Source of the DNA: Paragordius varius
Taxonomy: Eukaryota > Nematomorpha
Direction: 5' to 3'
DNA length: 64,000 bases
Assembly (NCBI GenBank): GCA_964247055.1
Contig: OZ176054.1
Location: 12,214,001 to 12,278,000, forward strand
The position numbers and the translations under genes were made by a program. Positions 1 to 20,779 of the stretch are shown here, piece after piece. The notes under the pieces were generated by a model that was given only the letters and a program-made list of their open reading frames with translations, was not told the origin of the DNA and made no database searches. Position 1 is the stretch's first letter; each line of letters opens with the position of its first letter.

Positions 1-309
1 TAATTTTTCTTTGATTATTTGTTCTGTTGATTTTCTATAAAAAGCTTCCGGTGGCATTTGGGACAATACATAAAGTATTTTTTCATAATAATGCGATAAA
101 GTCTAAATTATAAAGTAAAACTATGGTACAAGATGCGGGGATTTGGCCACCTTTAATCCAGTTAAACCAGTTGTCTATGGGTATCAAAATTTTTTTATTA
201 ATCATACCAAAATATAATTTAAAGAAAAAAACTTACTCTTTTGACAAATGAACCCATCTCGATTAATTTAATACATAACAATGTGTTATACTGAATGGAT
301 GAATAAACC
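1..309. other. 5' flank of VTA1, no gene seen
   Basis: AT-rich sequence with no exon I can support. It must contain the promoter and 5' untranslated region of VTA1, but no specific element is recognisable. Confidence 0.5.
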
Positions 310-3300
310 ATGAGTACCTCAATCCCACCACAACTCAAAAAAATTCAAGTTTTTATAAAATTGGCTGAAGAACATATTAAACGAGATCCTGTTATAGCTT
401 ATTATTGTAATTTTATTATGATATATATATATCACAGGTAAATTGCATGCCCTCCAAGAAGGTATGAGAATAGATAAAACATCCAAAGAATGTTTAAAAT
501 ACCTCACAACTCTTATGGATGAATTGGAGACGGTATAATGATAAATATTAATTATAAAGATATATTAATTTTATATTGTTACTTTGCAATAGTTAATATT
601 GTAATTTTGCATCGGAAAGTTTTTGTTTAAAATTAATTTAAAAAATTTTTTTTCGCTAAAACGCGTTAAATTTTTTTTATTATGGATGCAAAATATACCT
701 TTATTAACACAATTCTAAATAGTATATAATGTCACTAAATGTTGATTTTAATCTATGAATGAGGCTTGTAAAAAATAAAAAACAATATATTTATCATGCG
801 ATTAAAATTAATATTAAAACGTCAAAAACTAAATTAAAATGTTAGATTTAATCACATATGCAATAATTGCTATTTAAATAATCAATTTAAAATGGTAACT
901 GTATTTTGTTTGACTATTCTTAACTTGTGCAATTGATGACTGCTAATTGCGGCATTTACAAGTCGCCAAATCGGTTATTTTTTAATAGGTTGAATACTCA
1001 ACCCTAACCTATTACATTTATGTTCATGGGTAAAACCATCTCAATTAACAAATTTAATATTAGTATGGTCAATACCTCCTTAAAATTTAGAGTTTATATT
1101 TATATCTGAATTACTATAATACATGCATTCAGTTGAAGAAAGAAAATAGAGCTAACGAAGCCTTAACCAATGATATCATAGGGCAATCCTATGTCGAAGC
1201 CTATGCGATTAAACTTTTTTTGTACGCTGATACTGAGGACAGAAATGCCAATTTTAACAAGTTTTTCGATTTTAATTTTGAATTTTATAATATTTATGAT
1301 AAACCATTTATATTGACACTTTGATAGGTTTTATATCTCCATTATAATTAAATAGTTTATACAGTTAGCGGTCCTATTCCATTCATGAAAGTTTTGAATC
1401 CGTTTAAATATAATCAACTACATATCTATAATTTATCAAAAATTAAATTCATGTACCTTTAAACATTGTATTACTGCCCTGTTAAAGTATCGATTAACGT
1501 CAAAAAAATTGCTTAGATTTAGTGGATTATGCCCTTAAATAGTCATGCTTCATATATATATAATTTTATACAAATTATTTTATAGAAACGTTTTGAAAGC
1601 ATTTTTCACAGCCGGCATTTTGTTTGACACCCTTACTTTGTTTGGTCCTTTGCCAGAAGAAGTAGTTTCTTTTAAATTATTGTTTAATTGTTATGTTAAA
1701 ATTTGGATAAATATAATTGTTTACGTAACTTAACTTAGTTATTGGAAAAACGTAAATATGCCAAATGGAAATCCGCTTATCTGAATGAATGTTTTAAAAC
1801 TGGCGCTGAACCGAAACCTGGTCCTCCTGATGGTTATTTTATACAGATTTATAAAATTTAATTGTTAAAGACAAAACCTAATTTAAGCTATCGTTTGGCC
1901 TGTGGAACAAGGCAGATGTTTGTATTTACTTTTTATTTTTTGTCTTAATCATATAAATTTTTAGTGTAAATAATTATTGAATGTACCTCTAGAAAATTGA
2001 TGATTGACAAGGGTTTAAATGCCAACTAAGCGAAATAAATGCGTTGAATAATTGATTTTTTTTACCTTAATTTTTGAAAAATCCATTCTCAAATATAATT
2101 AAATCCGGGGTCTTTTACTCCAATTTATCAATCGATATCTTTGCCAAAAAAGATGCAGATATGCTTCAATTTATGCAAGATCCAGTACCTCCTGTGCCCT
2201 CTAATTCTGTAATAACCAGCGCTAATAACTCCACCACAAATATGCAAAATTCAAATGATATCTCTTGTAATGTTATATTATCTAAAACGGACATAAATTT
2301 GATCAATAATAATAACGTTATTTCTCCCTCTAATTCAAGGATTATGGCAACTACACAATCTGTTCCATTTGCCAATAATGTTCATCATTTGTCGAATTCA
2401 AGCTCAAATATCAATATGATGACAAGCAACGCAAGTAAATTAATTATATAATCAGGAAATTTTTAACTTAAATAGCTTATAATAGAATTTTACCTGGATC
2501 GAACCATAATCGTTTTTAATTCCGATCATGTGTGTAGATATACCATTTTTGTCAAACACAATACTTTTTCAACCAAACGCAACATTTTTTAAAGCAAACG
2601 CATTTTAGGCTCCATTTGAAAGGAAAATGTTGCATTTTAGTGTGTTGAAAAGGTGCTACTTTTGACTGTAAAATGGTATGTTTGGTTTTGAAATATTTTT
2701 GGCAGAAAATGAGCGGGTTCCCTTGTTGTTTCTGTTTTTAGGTTAATTTTTAATTTACCACACAAGTAAATAGCCACAAATATTTTTATCAAATTTGTGA
2801 GATTTGTTACTTTCTCTAATAAATAACGAAAATATACTTTCTATGTTAAATAAACAGTGAAATAAATAAAATTTGTATTATTTTATGGAACCGCAGTTCG
2901 GTCGTCTTTTACACAAACGATTCCGGTTTCAATTTTTACCAAATAATATAGTTGTGACGTATGCGTCTTACGTAAAAATAATAGGGTCCTATAGGATTAT
3001 ATTTTATTAGCTGTTTTTTAATTGACGTAAAGTTAATTTTACAGCCATTTCATATTAAACTATTTTCTGCCATCTTTCCTTGATATTTTTTTTGAAATAA
3101 TTAAGATTTTTTTTATAGCAACTTCCCATATTAAATCAGGGTTTTGGTTTTATATAAATATAGATTTACCTTATTTTATTGCTGACTTTAAATAATATAT
3201 AGTTAGTGGAAGTTAACATTTATAATCAATTTTATGAATTATATAGATACCACTATAGATCCAATCGAATGCGCAAAGGCTGAAAAATTATGTAAATTTG

Positions 3301-3392
3301 CCTATAGTGCGCTACAGTACCAGGATATACCAACAGCCATAACAAATTTACAACAGTGTTTAGCTATCCTAACTAATTTAAATAACAGATGA
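310..3392 (+). CDS. VTA1: Vacuolar protein sorting-associated protein VTA1 (LIP5), 7 exons
   Basis: Exons: 310-406, 438-532, 1133-1260, 1586-1661, 1739-1832, 2159-2434, 3247-3392; 303 aa, against about 307 in human. VTA1 is a cytosolic cofactor of the AAA ATPase VPS4 that promotes ESCRT-III disassembly in multivesicular body sorting. The N-terminal tandem MIT region is clear: KRDPVIAYYCKLHALQ, then LMDELE and the block YAIKLFLYADTEDR, then RKYAKWKSAYLNECFKTG. A variable linker rich in Asn, Ser and Pro (exon 6) leads to the C-terminal VSL dimerisation helices CKFAYSALQYQDIPTAITNL. All phases agree. Intron 1 (407-437) is only 31 nt. Intron 6 carries a small MITE. The start ATG at 310 gives the expected N-terminus and no in-frame alternative is closer to the family. 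Confidence 0.95.
407..437 (+). other. 31-nt intron of VTA1
   Basis: A GT...CACAG interval inside the codon for Cys of the conserved AYYCKL block. Its removal is needed to keep the family reading frame. It includes a short TA run. Confidence 0.9.
2541..2678. mobile_element. Small MITE in VTA1 intron 6
   Basis: 138 bp starting TACCATTTTTGTC and ending in a matching AAAATGGTA. The arms pair imperfectly for about 45 bp (TTTTTCAA, AACATTTT and their complements recur in mirrored order). No coding capacity. The outer TACCATTT resembles the ends of the FBL-A elements elsewhere in the window, but the 21-bp subrepeats are absent. Confidence 0.65.
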
Positions 3393-5269
3393 AATACATA
3401 ATATAGTCAAAATATTGTGTAAATGATATAAATGTGTGTATTAATGCAAACGTTATGTCAATTAATAGATCTATATATTTAATCACTGAGATATTTCATA
3501 AGTATCTGATAACATGATTGGGTTTGGTCATGTTTGCTGTTTATATAAGTAGATTTTGGGTTTACGTTGAATCTGTATATTTTTGAAGGTGCAAGTTGCC
3601 CGTTGAAGTTATGGTGCCAATCCACTCTTATAGTTTATTTATGCCCTTTATGTTCCTTTTTCTTTTACTAACCTTCTTTCGCCCAATTAATTTTTAAGCG
3701 ACTCTCATGGTATAATTGATAATAAAAACGAGAAATTTAGTTAAAAAACGAGGAATCAGGAGGCGTGAACGAATTTAGGGCACGTGTTAAAAGCAATGCT
3801 TCATTTAATTGAATAAAGCTATAGCTTTTGGACTGGCAATAAAAATATGAAGGTGATAATGGGCCGTAGAAAAAATGATATGAAATACTGTTGTAATACC
3901 AATTAATTTTTTCCACTGCTTATATATTTCCATAATATATATGTTAGAATCGAGGAGTTAGAATTACCAAGAAAACATGATGGAAAAAATCCATGCTATG
4001 GCCATAAAATTTTTCTCTTTAAAGGGTAAAAGGGCAATGAACTATCTGGTATATCTCAAAGTTTAAGAAATATAGGATTTCCGATATACCATTTATATCT
4101 CAACACCCTTGAACATTTCGAATTTCCCTTGAATATATCCAATTCAGCCTCAAACATAAAACCTTAAATAATTGTGTTTATTTATATTAAACATTATAAA
4201 TTATTTTGTTTAATGTTTGGGTAATAAAAAATAATATGCCATAAAAATTTTAATCGATATTATTCTCAAACTCATATTGCGTTTTTATGAGGAATTCGAA
4301 TTGGTATATTATTAATTTTAATAATCAAAAGTAATTACGATATGTTCAAAGGTATATTTGGTCCATTGTAATTTGATATTCAAAGAATTTGAGATGTTCG
4401 TATAGAATAGTAAAATTTGATATGGAATTAAGTTGTAATCATTAGATTTAGCTACCTGAAATTTACATGATTTACATACAATTGTTAATTCCAAAACAGG
4501 TTAAGACACTAAGTGTGCTTCTAAATATAGCTTCTTATCCTACATTCGCTTTTATTTTGGAAAAAAATATTTTTAGTTGATATCAAACTTTAGCATATAT
4601 TAAAATTTTTTTTTAGAAAATCAAAATATTTTGGGATTTTTGTACATGTAAAATTTTTTTTAAATTTTGTTTGCTTTTATGTAATGATATATTTTTATAG
4701 CAGTTTTTAAATGAAGCCCCTAGGTTATTATTTGACAAACTAAGCGCAAATTTTGCCATTTTCAGATATGAAATACATACCACAATTTATATAACTTTCT
4801 TGCCTCACTCGTACAGCTAAAAACAAAAGCATCATGATAATCCTGATACATTTTCTTATCAGAATATTCCATCAGGTGGTTTTTTATTGTAGACGCTTGC
4901 TTATCACTTAAAAACATAATCAACATTGCCGATCATAGGGAAGGAAATATAATAATATAAAAATAATAAGAAGCAGTCGATGTCGATTATATTATGTACT
5001 TAAAATTTTAAGATAGTTGGCTAGGTGATTTCCTAAACTTGCCTTTAAAGGCAAGATTATATATGTATATGGAGATTTCAACCTTTTTTAACTCTAGCTT
5101 ATTTTAATTTATTTCAAAGGTGTACATTTAATGCAAACATACAAAAATTATTTTATGATATAATCCTCAGATTATTTTGTGTAACTTACGTAAAACATAA
5201 ATCTACAAAACAAAACAGTAAAATAAAAATGTGAATTTCTAATATATCAGTTGGTAACAAATTAAAGTT
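3393..5269. other. Intergenic, VTA1 to GNB1L-like
   Basis: No exon could be supported. Around 4825-4890 there is a degenerate dispersed repeat (core TTTTCTTATCAGAATATTCC) matching 48845-48935. The rest is AT-rich sequence with no recognised feature. Confidence 0.5.
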
Positions 5270-6399
5270 ATGAAATTTAAAAATTTGAAATGCTTGCATG
5301 CCGATTCCAAATTAATATATTCTTTGTATTTATCGTCTCTTTACAATAAATATACTTTTGATAATCAATATTTTTTAATCTTAGGTATTAATATTTTAAT
5401 ATAAAGGATTTGAAGATGGAAACGTTAAAATATTAGATACTCTTTTGTTTAAAGAGTTGATGTATTTTCCAGTGTCAACTACTGCCATAACCCATATAAT
5501 TGGCAACTCTTTAAATGATCAGGAATTCATTTATTTTTTTGATAAAACTGGAGTTTTGTCAGCATATACTTTTGATAAACTAACTCTTCAAAAAATTGGT
5601 ATTATATTTTTATTTTATGTTAGAAATATTTCATGCGCAATATTATGGATTTTGTAAACCGTTAATTATTAGACAAAATTACCTGATTGTTCCAATGTAT
5701 ACAAATAATTTGATTGTTTTGAATTCTCAAAATTTAGACAAACTTAAACTTGTAGAACTCAAAGATATTGAAAACTATGGTTCAATAATGTGCATGACAA
5801 AACTGTCTCACGAGAATTTTCTGGCCGGTTATGAAAATGGAGCTCTTATAACTTTCAATTATCAATCGGATTTCAAAAGCATTACACCGATTCAAAAAAT
5901 CCTTGATCTTACAATGAATATTGATGCCGAAGATTTAGGCCCCATTTTTTCCTTAACATTTTGTGTTCAAAACAATATTGGTTTTGGTGTTTCAGCTATT
6001 AAATCTCACAAATTATTTTGCTTTGCCTTTGATAGAAACAGAAATGTAATAGAAATCCAACGGTCTTATGATTTGTCAACACTGTTTGATTACTCTATTG
6101 ATGCTTTCCCTACAATTATAACATGTATCAATGTACCACAATTACCAAATCAAAATGCGGACAGAATAATGATAGTTTTCGGGGGTCAATTAATTCCACC
6201 CTTTACAATAAACACCTTAACTATAAACACGCAATCTTTTCAAGTTATTGAATCCAACACACTAGATAGACACGTTAATCAATTGCTAACTTTGGATATG
6301 TTCAAACGAGACGAAAAATCTTACGTTTTCGTTTCTTCTAAAGATTTAACCCTGAGTGTTTGGGAGGATTTGGAAAAAGAATATACAATTACCGTTTGA
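5270..6399 (+). CDS. GNB1L: WD-repeat protein, GNB1L-like (G-protein beta subunit-like 1), 3 exons
   Basis: Exons 5270-5384, 5407-5598, 5624-6399; 360 aa against 327 in human GNB1L. The family makes a seven-bladed beta propeller; the yeast relative Asa1 is part of the TELO2-TTI (ASTRA) chaperone complex that matures PIK-related kinases. Matches I can align: N-terminal LHADSKLIYSLYL, then LGFEDGNVKILD, the block FHAQYYGFCKPLII (human CLESVGFCRSSIL), FLAGYENGALITF (human LLAGYEDGSVVLW) and a last blade ending TLSVWEDL. Blade sequences are divergent, so assignment rests on order and spacing. Both introns are ultra-short, 22 nt (5385-5406) and 25 nt (5599-5623), and removing them joins the family frame. 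A different small WD protein is possible but less likely. Confidence 0.83.
5385..5406 (+). other. 22-nt intron of GNB1L-like gene
   Basis: GT...AAAG interval splitting a Gly codon (LILG|FEDG). Without its removal the downstream WD blade is out of frame with the ATG exon. Confidence 0.8.
5599..5623 (+). other. 25-nt intron of GNB1L-like gene
   Basis: GT...GTTAG interval; removal makes a Glu codon and joins two long open frames at QKI|EIFHAQYYGFC, which restores the family alignment. Confidence 0.85.
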
Positions 6400-6699
6400 A
6401 ACTCTGAATTCTAGTGAAAAAATAATTTAAACAAAAAGACACTTTGATAAAGAGCCATCAACGAAAATTTAAAGGCTGCCATATATATACATTTATAATA
6501 AAAATACTTTTGTAATGCTCAAAAATGTGATATTTAATATATTTATTTCTGAAACTAAATGCAATCATGATAATAAACATATCTTTATAAAACTAATATA
6601 TGATTAAAAACGGTTGGTACATGTATATCTTTTGATTCACAGCACCTTATTTATATACATTCTGATTGCATCTGCCGCCCCTTCAATAGTTGTCATTTT
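6400..6699. other. Convergent 3' ends of GNB1L-like and Kir genes
   Basis: 300 bp between the two stop codons; it holds both 3' untranslated regions. AATAAA-like runs occur but none can be assigned with confidence. Confidence 0.5.
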
Positions 6700-9600
6700 T
6701 CAAATTTCGAGTTGAGCGTTTTCATGCATTTGTGTAGCTTCGTTAGATTTTGATTCCCATTTTTCCAAAATATTTTTGAGCAAAATCATGAGATCTGGCA
6801 GTTCAAGGCTGTTATAATCCGTGTTCGGGAGTATGGAGATTGCATTATTATTATTATTATTATTAGAATAATTTGTGTTATTTTCTCGTAAAGCTCTACT
6901 TTCATATTTTAGCTGTAAACGCAATTTCTTTTCCTCCTCATAAAATTTTTTGCGTAATGATTCCAGGGTCCGTGCACTGCACCTTGGGATATTAACGGGT
7001 GCAACATCGTGAAACCGTTCATAGTTTATGGCTAAATTCCCGGTCTCCGTTATAAATCGAGTCAGCCGTTCAAATCTATAGCCCCACAAAATTTCATCTA
7101 ACCATATATATATGATATTGAATATAAATTGTAAGATAGAAGAGTTTTAAAAACTAATAATAGTCAAGTGTGTGTGTCTTTTGCATTTAACATCGTGAAT
7201 TGTGAGTCGCATAAGGAGAAAATACATGATTGTGCGCATCCTATGGTTTTTTTAGAAAAAAATATTAAAAGTTTACGACAAATGTTTAATTATTAAATTT
7301 TTTATTAATATTATTCTTATTATTGAGTCATAAAGGCTACTTTTAGCGGTTCTATCTTTGTAAAACATAATATAAAATTATTAAGCATCAGCTGATTAGA
7401 TCAACCGCTATTTATTACGGGAATGACACTATATTCATTTATCAATCACAAAATAATAAAAAGTGAAAAGAAACAGTCGAAAAAATATTATTATATCATT
7501 AATAAAACAAGAAATTATATGTTTACGTGGGAGGTAAGAGGTCCTTGCTTGCATACTAGCACCAGTTGCTTCCACGTTGCCCTCAAATATAAAAACCATT
7601 TCGAAATGATCATCGGCTAATTGTTGAGCGCTCATATCATAAAACGGGGAAGTTTCATCAATTATGTGACTCAGAATAACGGGCCAAACTAGGAATACAT
7701 CACCTTCGGGTGGGTTAGTTCCCACATTGATAACATACGGTTTAAGGTGAATTATTTCACCTTCCAGGGTTACTTTTTTACGGAACATATAGGCTTTAGT
7801 ATGGGCCCCAATCATATGCGATCTTCTCATATCACCTATTTTTATGGCGCGTAACGATAATGATCATTTACTTTCTTGTTAATAAAATACAGTATGCATT
7901 TTACGATTGTTGCTTATTTTACACACTATAGTAGGGGGCAATTCGCAACACAGGAATGTTGGTAAAAAGAAAGGAAATAATTTTTTATTCAACATTTTGT
8001 TGTTTATTCCATACTCTACTAATGTGTTGCAAATAGCCCTAGCATAGTGTGTAATAGCTAATAAGCAATCATTAAAATGCATACTGTAATGCCTTATGAT
8101 GGGAATCGTATTATGGAACGCGGTTGTAAAAAGTTATACATCATTAAAATTTGGCTATTAATAAGTAAATATTAAAATCCTCATTAAACTAAAAAATATC
8201 TAGGAATTTTTTTTAAAAAAAATAGATTAGGATTATATTTACCAGGAACGTTATTAAAAATGTGTGCAATCGAAACAAACCAAAAGTTGTAATACCAAAC
8301 AAAGTAGCAAAATATAGTTTAATCATTTCTCTTAACTTTTATCCTATCTAATAAAATTAATAATTTTATTTTAGTAATGTTGTTTAACCGCGTCTCGATT
8401 GGTATTATACATTTATTGGATTCAGCATCCAAACAAACCATGGAACCGTTATTTAGCATTTATTTATATAATTAAAACAAACCATTTCATTATATTTAAG
8501 AGTGCCCCCCCTTACGACTGTTGGATCGATATTATAATTACTAATGAAAAAAAAACGATAAATAAATTCTGATATATGCATTCATCGTGATATTAAAAAT
8601 ATTTTATATCAAACATTAACTCATTTTGAAAATCATCACTAATTTTCTAAATATATGGATTTACTTACCAATTCTTACGCAAAGCACCAATTGACCATCC
8701 CGTGTACAAATGACACAATTACGGCTAAACATAAGCGTTGCAGCGCGTTTTTTGGGCCTACACAGCTTAGCAAACATCATGCCCGTTATGAAGCCTTGAA
8801 CTAACGTTCCACAAATACATTGAATCAAAAATATTATTATGGCTTCGGGGCAAGCTTCTGTAATATATCTATAGCCAAACCCAATCGTGTGTTGAGCCTC
8901 AACCGAAAACAAAAAAACACCAGCAAAAGATTTTATGTTTTTCACGCACGGTTCCCATTCCTCGTCCCCTATGTGATCAAAATCATCGTGGGAGAATAGA
9001 ATGAGCCACCATATGAAAGCAAAAATGAACCAAGAAATAAGGAATCCTAAGGCAAAAATGGCTACAGACCATCGCCATTTACTATCCAACAGTGTCGTAT
9101 ATATGTCGGTCAAAAAGTGTTGCTTAAGTTTAGGTATATTGGCATGTATAACATTTGTCGTCCCTGATTTATTCACTAAACGTTTCCGTATCTTTTTGGG
9201 CAAAAAGATGGAGGATTCATCGGTTGGACTGAAGGCGGAAGCTATAACACATATTAAATATTTTTTTGGTTGTTAATTTTGTTGACCAATTAATACTATT
9301 TTTGTTATAATTAATTTCGATCGATTCGAAATATCAGATTTATCGCTCTACTCTATGATAGAACTAATATAAATTTAAAATTTTATACCAATTAATTTAG
9401 ATATAGATGAACCTATTGTTAGAACAATTATCTCTACTTAATAAAATCGACACTATTAACGGTTAAAATTATTAAACTAACTGTAAAGTTTCTCTCACTA
9501 GAATCTAATGTCACCAAAGTTAGTAAAATATGCCAAATTCAGCAGGTATTGACCCCTAATTCACGCATTAATTATGTATCAATATATCTTTAAAATAAAT

Positions 9601-10412
9601 AAAGCTAACGCATTGTTGAGACGTAGAAACCATTACCCTAAAATGTGAAACAATCATATTATTTAATTCTAAAAACAATATATCATATAGCCTCCCTTAT
9701 CAAAATATGTATGTAAATGTCATTATAAAAAGAAGCACTATTAGACCACACTAATCATGAAAACCTATGTATTTATACCAACTTTCCTTTGTTTTGGCAC
9801 ATGGGAATATGGGCCAAAGTCACGCCAACCATCCTTCTTGTAATATTGATCAAACCATTGTGAGATTCGACTTTTCTTACGTTTTTTACCCGCTAAATCT
9901 TCAGCTATTGAACCTAGGACAATAGAATCCGGGGGTGAGGGGAGCGACCCCGTTCCCCTTATCGAAGATGTTTTAGGCATTGGATTAACAACAAGAGCGT
10001 TGCTATCAGGCGGCGTTTGATTAGTGGCCCCGGGTGGGTTATCATAATCCAACGTATACACATTCCGTAAATTTTGATTTTGGGCCTCAAAAAAGCCCGG
10101 GGGTAAGAAAAAACTTTTACGTTTCCTTTGCTTTTTATCCAAGAAAGAAGAAGGTTTTACATCAACCGTATCATTATCGGTCGTAATGAGAGATTTCTTT
10201 TTTGTCTTCAAGTATTTTTCCCTTTCATCTAAATATACGCCTCCTTCACCACCAATGTTAAAATTTGCATCATCACGTGAAATATGGGAATCTAAACTTG
10301 GCGTTATTGAAAGATTATTATCTTGATTTTTTGCCTCAGTACTTGTTCCCCCTTCCTCTCCTTCCTGAGTATTATTTGTGGGGTGTATATGAATATTTTT
10401 AAAGAATTTCAT
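6700..10412 (-). CDS. Inward-rectifier potassium channel (Kir family), 4 exons
   Basis: Exons on the minus strand: 10412-9779, 9241-8669, 7835-7527, 7097-6700; 637 aa. It forms tetrameric plasma-membrane K+ channels gated by PIP2. Exon 1 gives a long, Ser/Pro/Lys-rich cytosolic N-terminus (211 aa; usual Kir N-termini are about 80). Then the slide helix, M1 (about residues 270-293, WRWSVAIFALGFLISWF), the pore with the two conserved extracellular Cys and the filter TIGFG (330-334), M2 ending at Ala-Lys, and the PIP2-binding RPKKR (373-377). The cytoplasmic domain follows with MRRSHMIGAH, INVG, FLVWP, IDETSPFYDMS, ARTSYLPHEILWGYRF and CSAR. Odd points: Gln at the M2 site (about 360) that is Asp in strong rectifiers, and GFG rather than GYG. 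Exon 1 joins exon 2 through a phase-1 donor; this junction is the least certain. Confidence 0.95.
7890..8086. mobile_element. Tc1/mariner-type MITE in Kir intron 2
   Basis: 197 bp between TA dinucleotides, with ends CAGTATGCATTTTA and its complement. It contains a second inner inverted repeat (ACTATAGTAGGGGGCAATT and CCTAGCATAGTG side). Relatives lie at 22999-23191 and 35874-36025. No coding capacity; the TA target and CAGT ends are those of Tc1/mariner elements. Confidence 0.85.
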
Positions 10413-11527
10413 TTATTTTTTTTTGCTACTTGGTAATCATATCATTTGTAAACCGCGCCCAAAATATATATATAGGTTGATTTATGTGTTTTGATTTGAA
10501 TCAAAAATTGGTCTCTTTCATTTTAATTTTATATGTTTATGGATGCATGGTTGGTTAAATTCAAATATATTACCAATAAATAAATGTATCAAAACATATC
10601 GCGCGATATAAGGTTACAATATAATTGATATCGAATAAATATGTATATTATCAGTGAAACAAATTAAATAACATTTAATGTCACATCAAAGATGACATAA
10701 ATTAGATAAAATGGGAGTTAGTTTTATTTAGATATTGAATAGTATGGTAGTTATTGTTTTGATAAATTAATGATAATATATATAATTATATAGTTGATGA
10801 TTATCATTGCTATTATAAGTTGTAGGGTGTTAATTATAAAAAAAACGGGTATGTTTGATTTCAAAACCGCAGGCTGTATTCTTATTCGATTTTAAATATA
10901 AATACATGTAAATAATGTTTCTTAATATTGAGAAACAATCAGTCATATGGCATAGATTTACTTGTCGGATATTGTGAGTTTATTCAAAAAATACTAAAAA
11001 CGCATTAAAACTTGATATATCCTTTAAAATGCGAAAATATTTTAGAAAATATAATTACCTATACAATTTTGGGTTACATTTCCAAAAATATACATTTAAG
11101 CTATAAATTTTTGCATCGATAGTTTTTCACAATATTTGCTGCCTGCCATATTTATTTTTTTAGTATAACCTTTAGACACTAATAAGGTATAAATTAAATT
11201 TATTATAATAATATAATATTAGTATATTCAATTCAAATGCAAATCAATATGTCCATTATTTTACTAATACTTTTAATAAATTTCACAATATTGCGCAATG
11301 GGAAAAATACTAATACTAAAATGTATTCATGTAATCAAAAAGATTATAATTGTGAAAATATACAGTATGCATATGAATGCTGGCGTATTCTCACTCTAAC
11401 TGCTCTCGTTTAACAACACAGAAAGTAAGGTATGGAAAAAATATTGAATAATATCAACAATGTAATATACACAGAGGTAAAAATGGTTTATTCAAGACCA
11501 AAGCAAAATTTATTATTGTTGGAATTC
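10413..11527. other. Intergenic, Kir 5' side to thiolase 3' end
   Basis: 1.1 kb of AT-rich sequence upstream of the Kir ATG and downstream of the thiolase stop. It must hold the Kir promoter. No exon, element or structured RNA is recognisable. Confidence 0.5.
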
Positions 11528-20554
<9,027 letters not shown>

Positions 20555-20779
20555 TTTGTTAATAGTTTAAAATATAAAACGTTTTCATATGTCAAATGCA
20601 TAAACGTTAAAGGGTGCAAAAAGCATGATAAAATAGAGCAAAACACATGGCCTGCAAATCAAATATTTGCTTAGCTAAGCTTTTTTTCGAATATATTCGG
20701 AAATTGAGACACGATAAATGTATTTATTGTTTTTATTTATGTTTTGATTATCGTTTTTACTCGCTTTTATTATTATAAC
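20555..20779. promoter_or_regulatory. Shared divergent promoter region, ACAT1/XYLT
   Basis: 225 bp between the two ATGs on opposite strands. It must serve both transcripts unless either gene has a further upstream exon. An inverted motif GCTTAGCTAAGC (20670-20681) is the only visible symmetrical site. Confidence 0.45.

Noticed and set aside
9765-10412. Exon 1 of the Kir gene as a separate single-exon gene ending at 9765
   Set aside because: A phase-1 donor at 9778 joins it in frame to the Kir exon, which otherwise lacks a start codon; the fused model is more economical.
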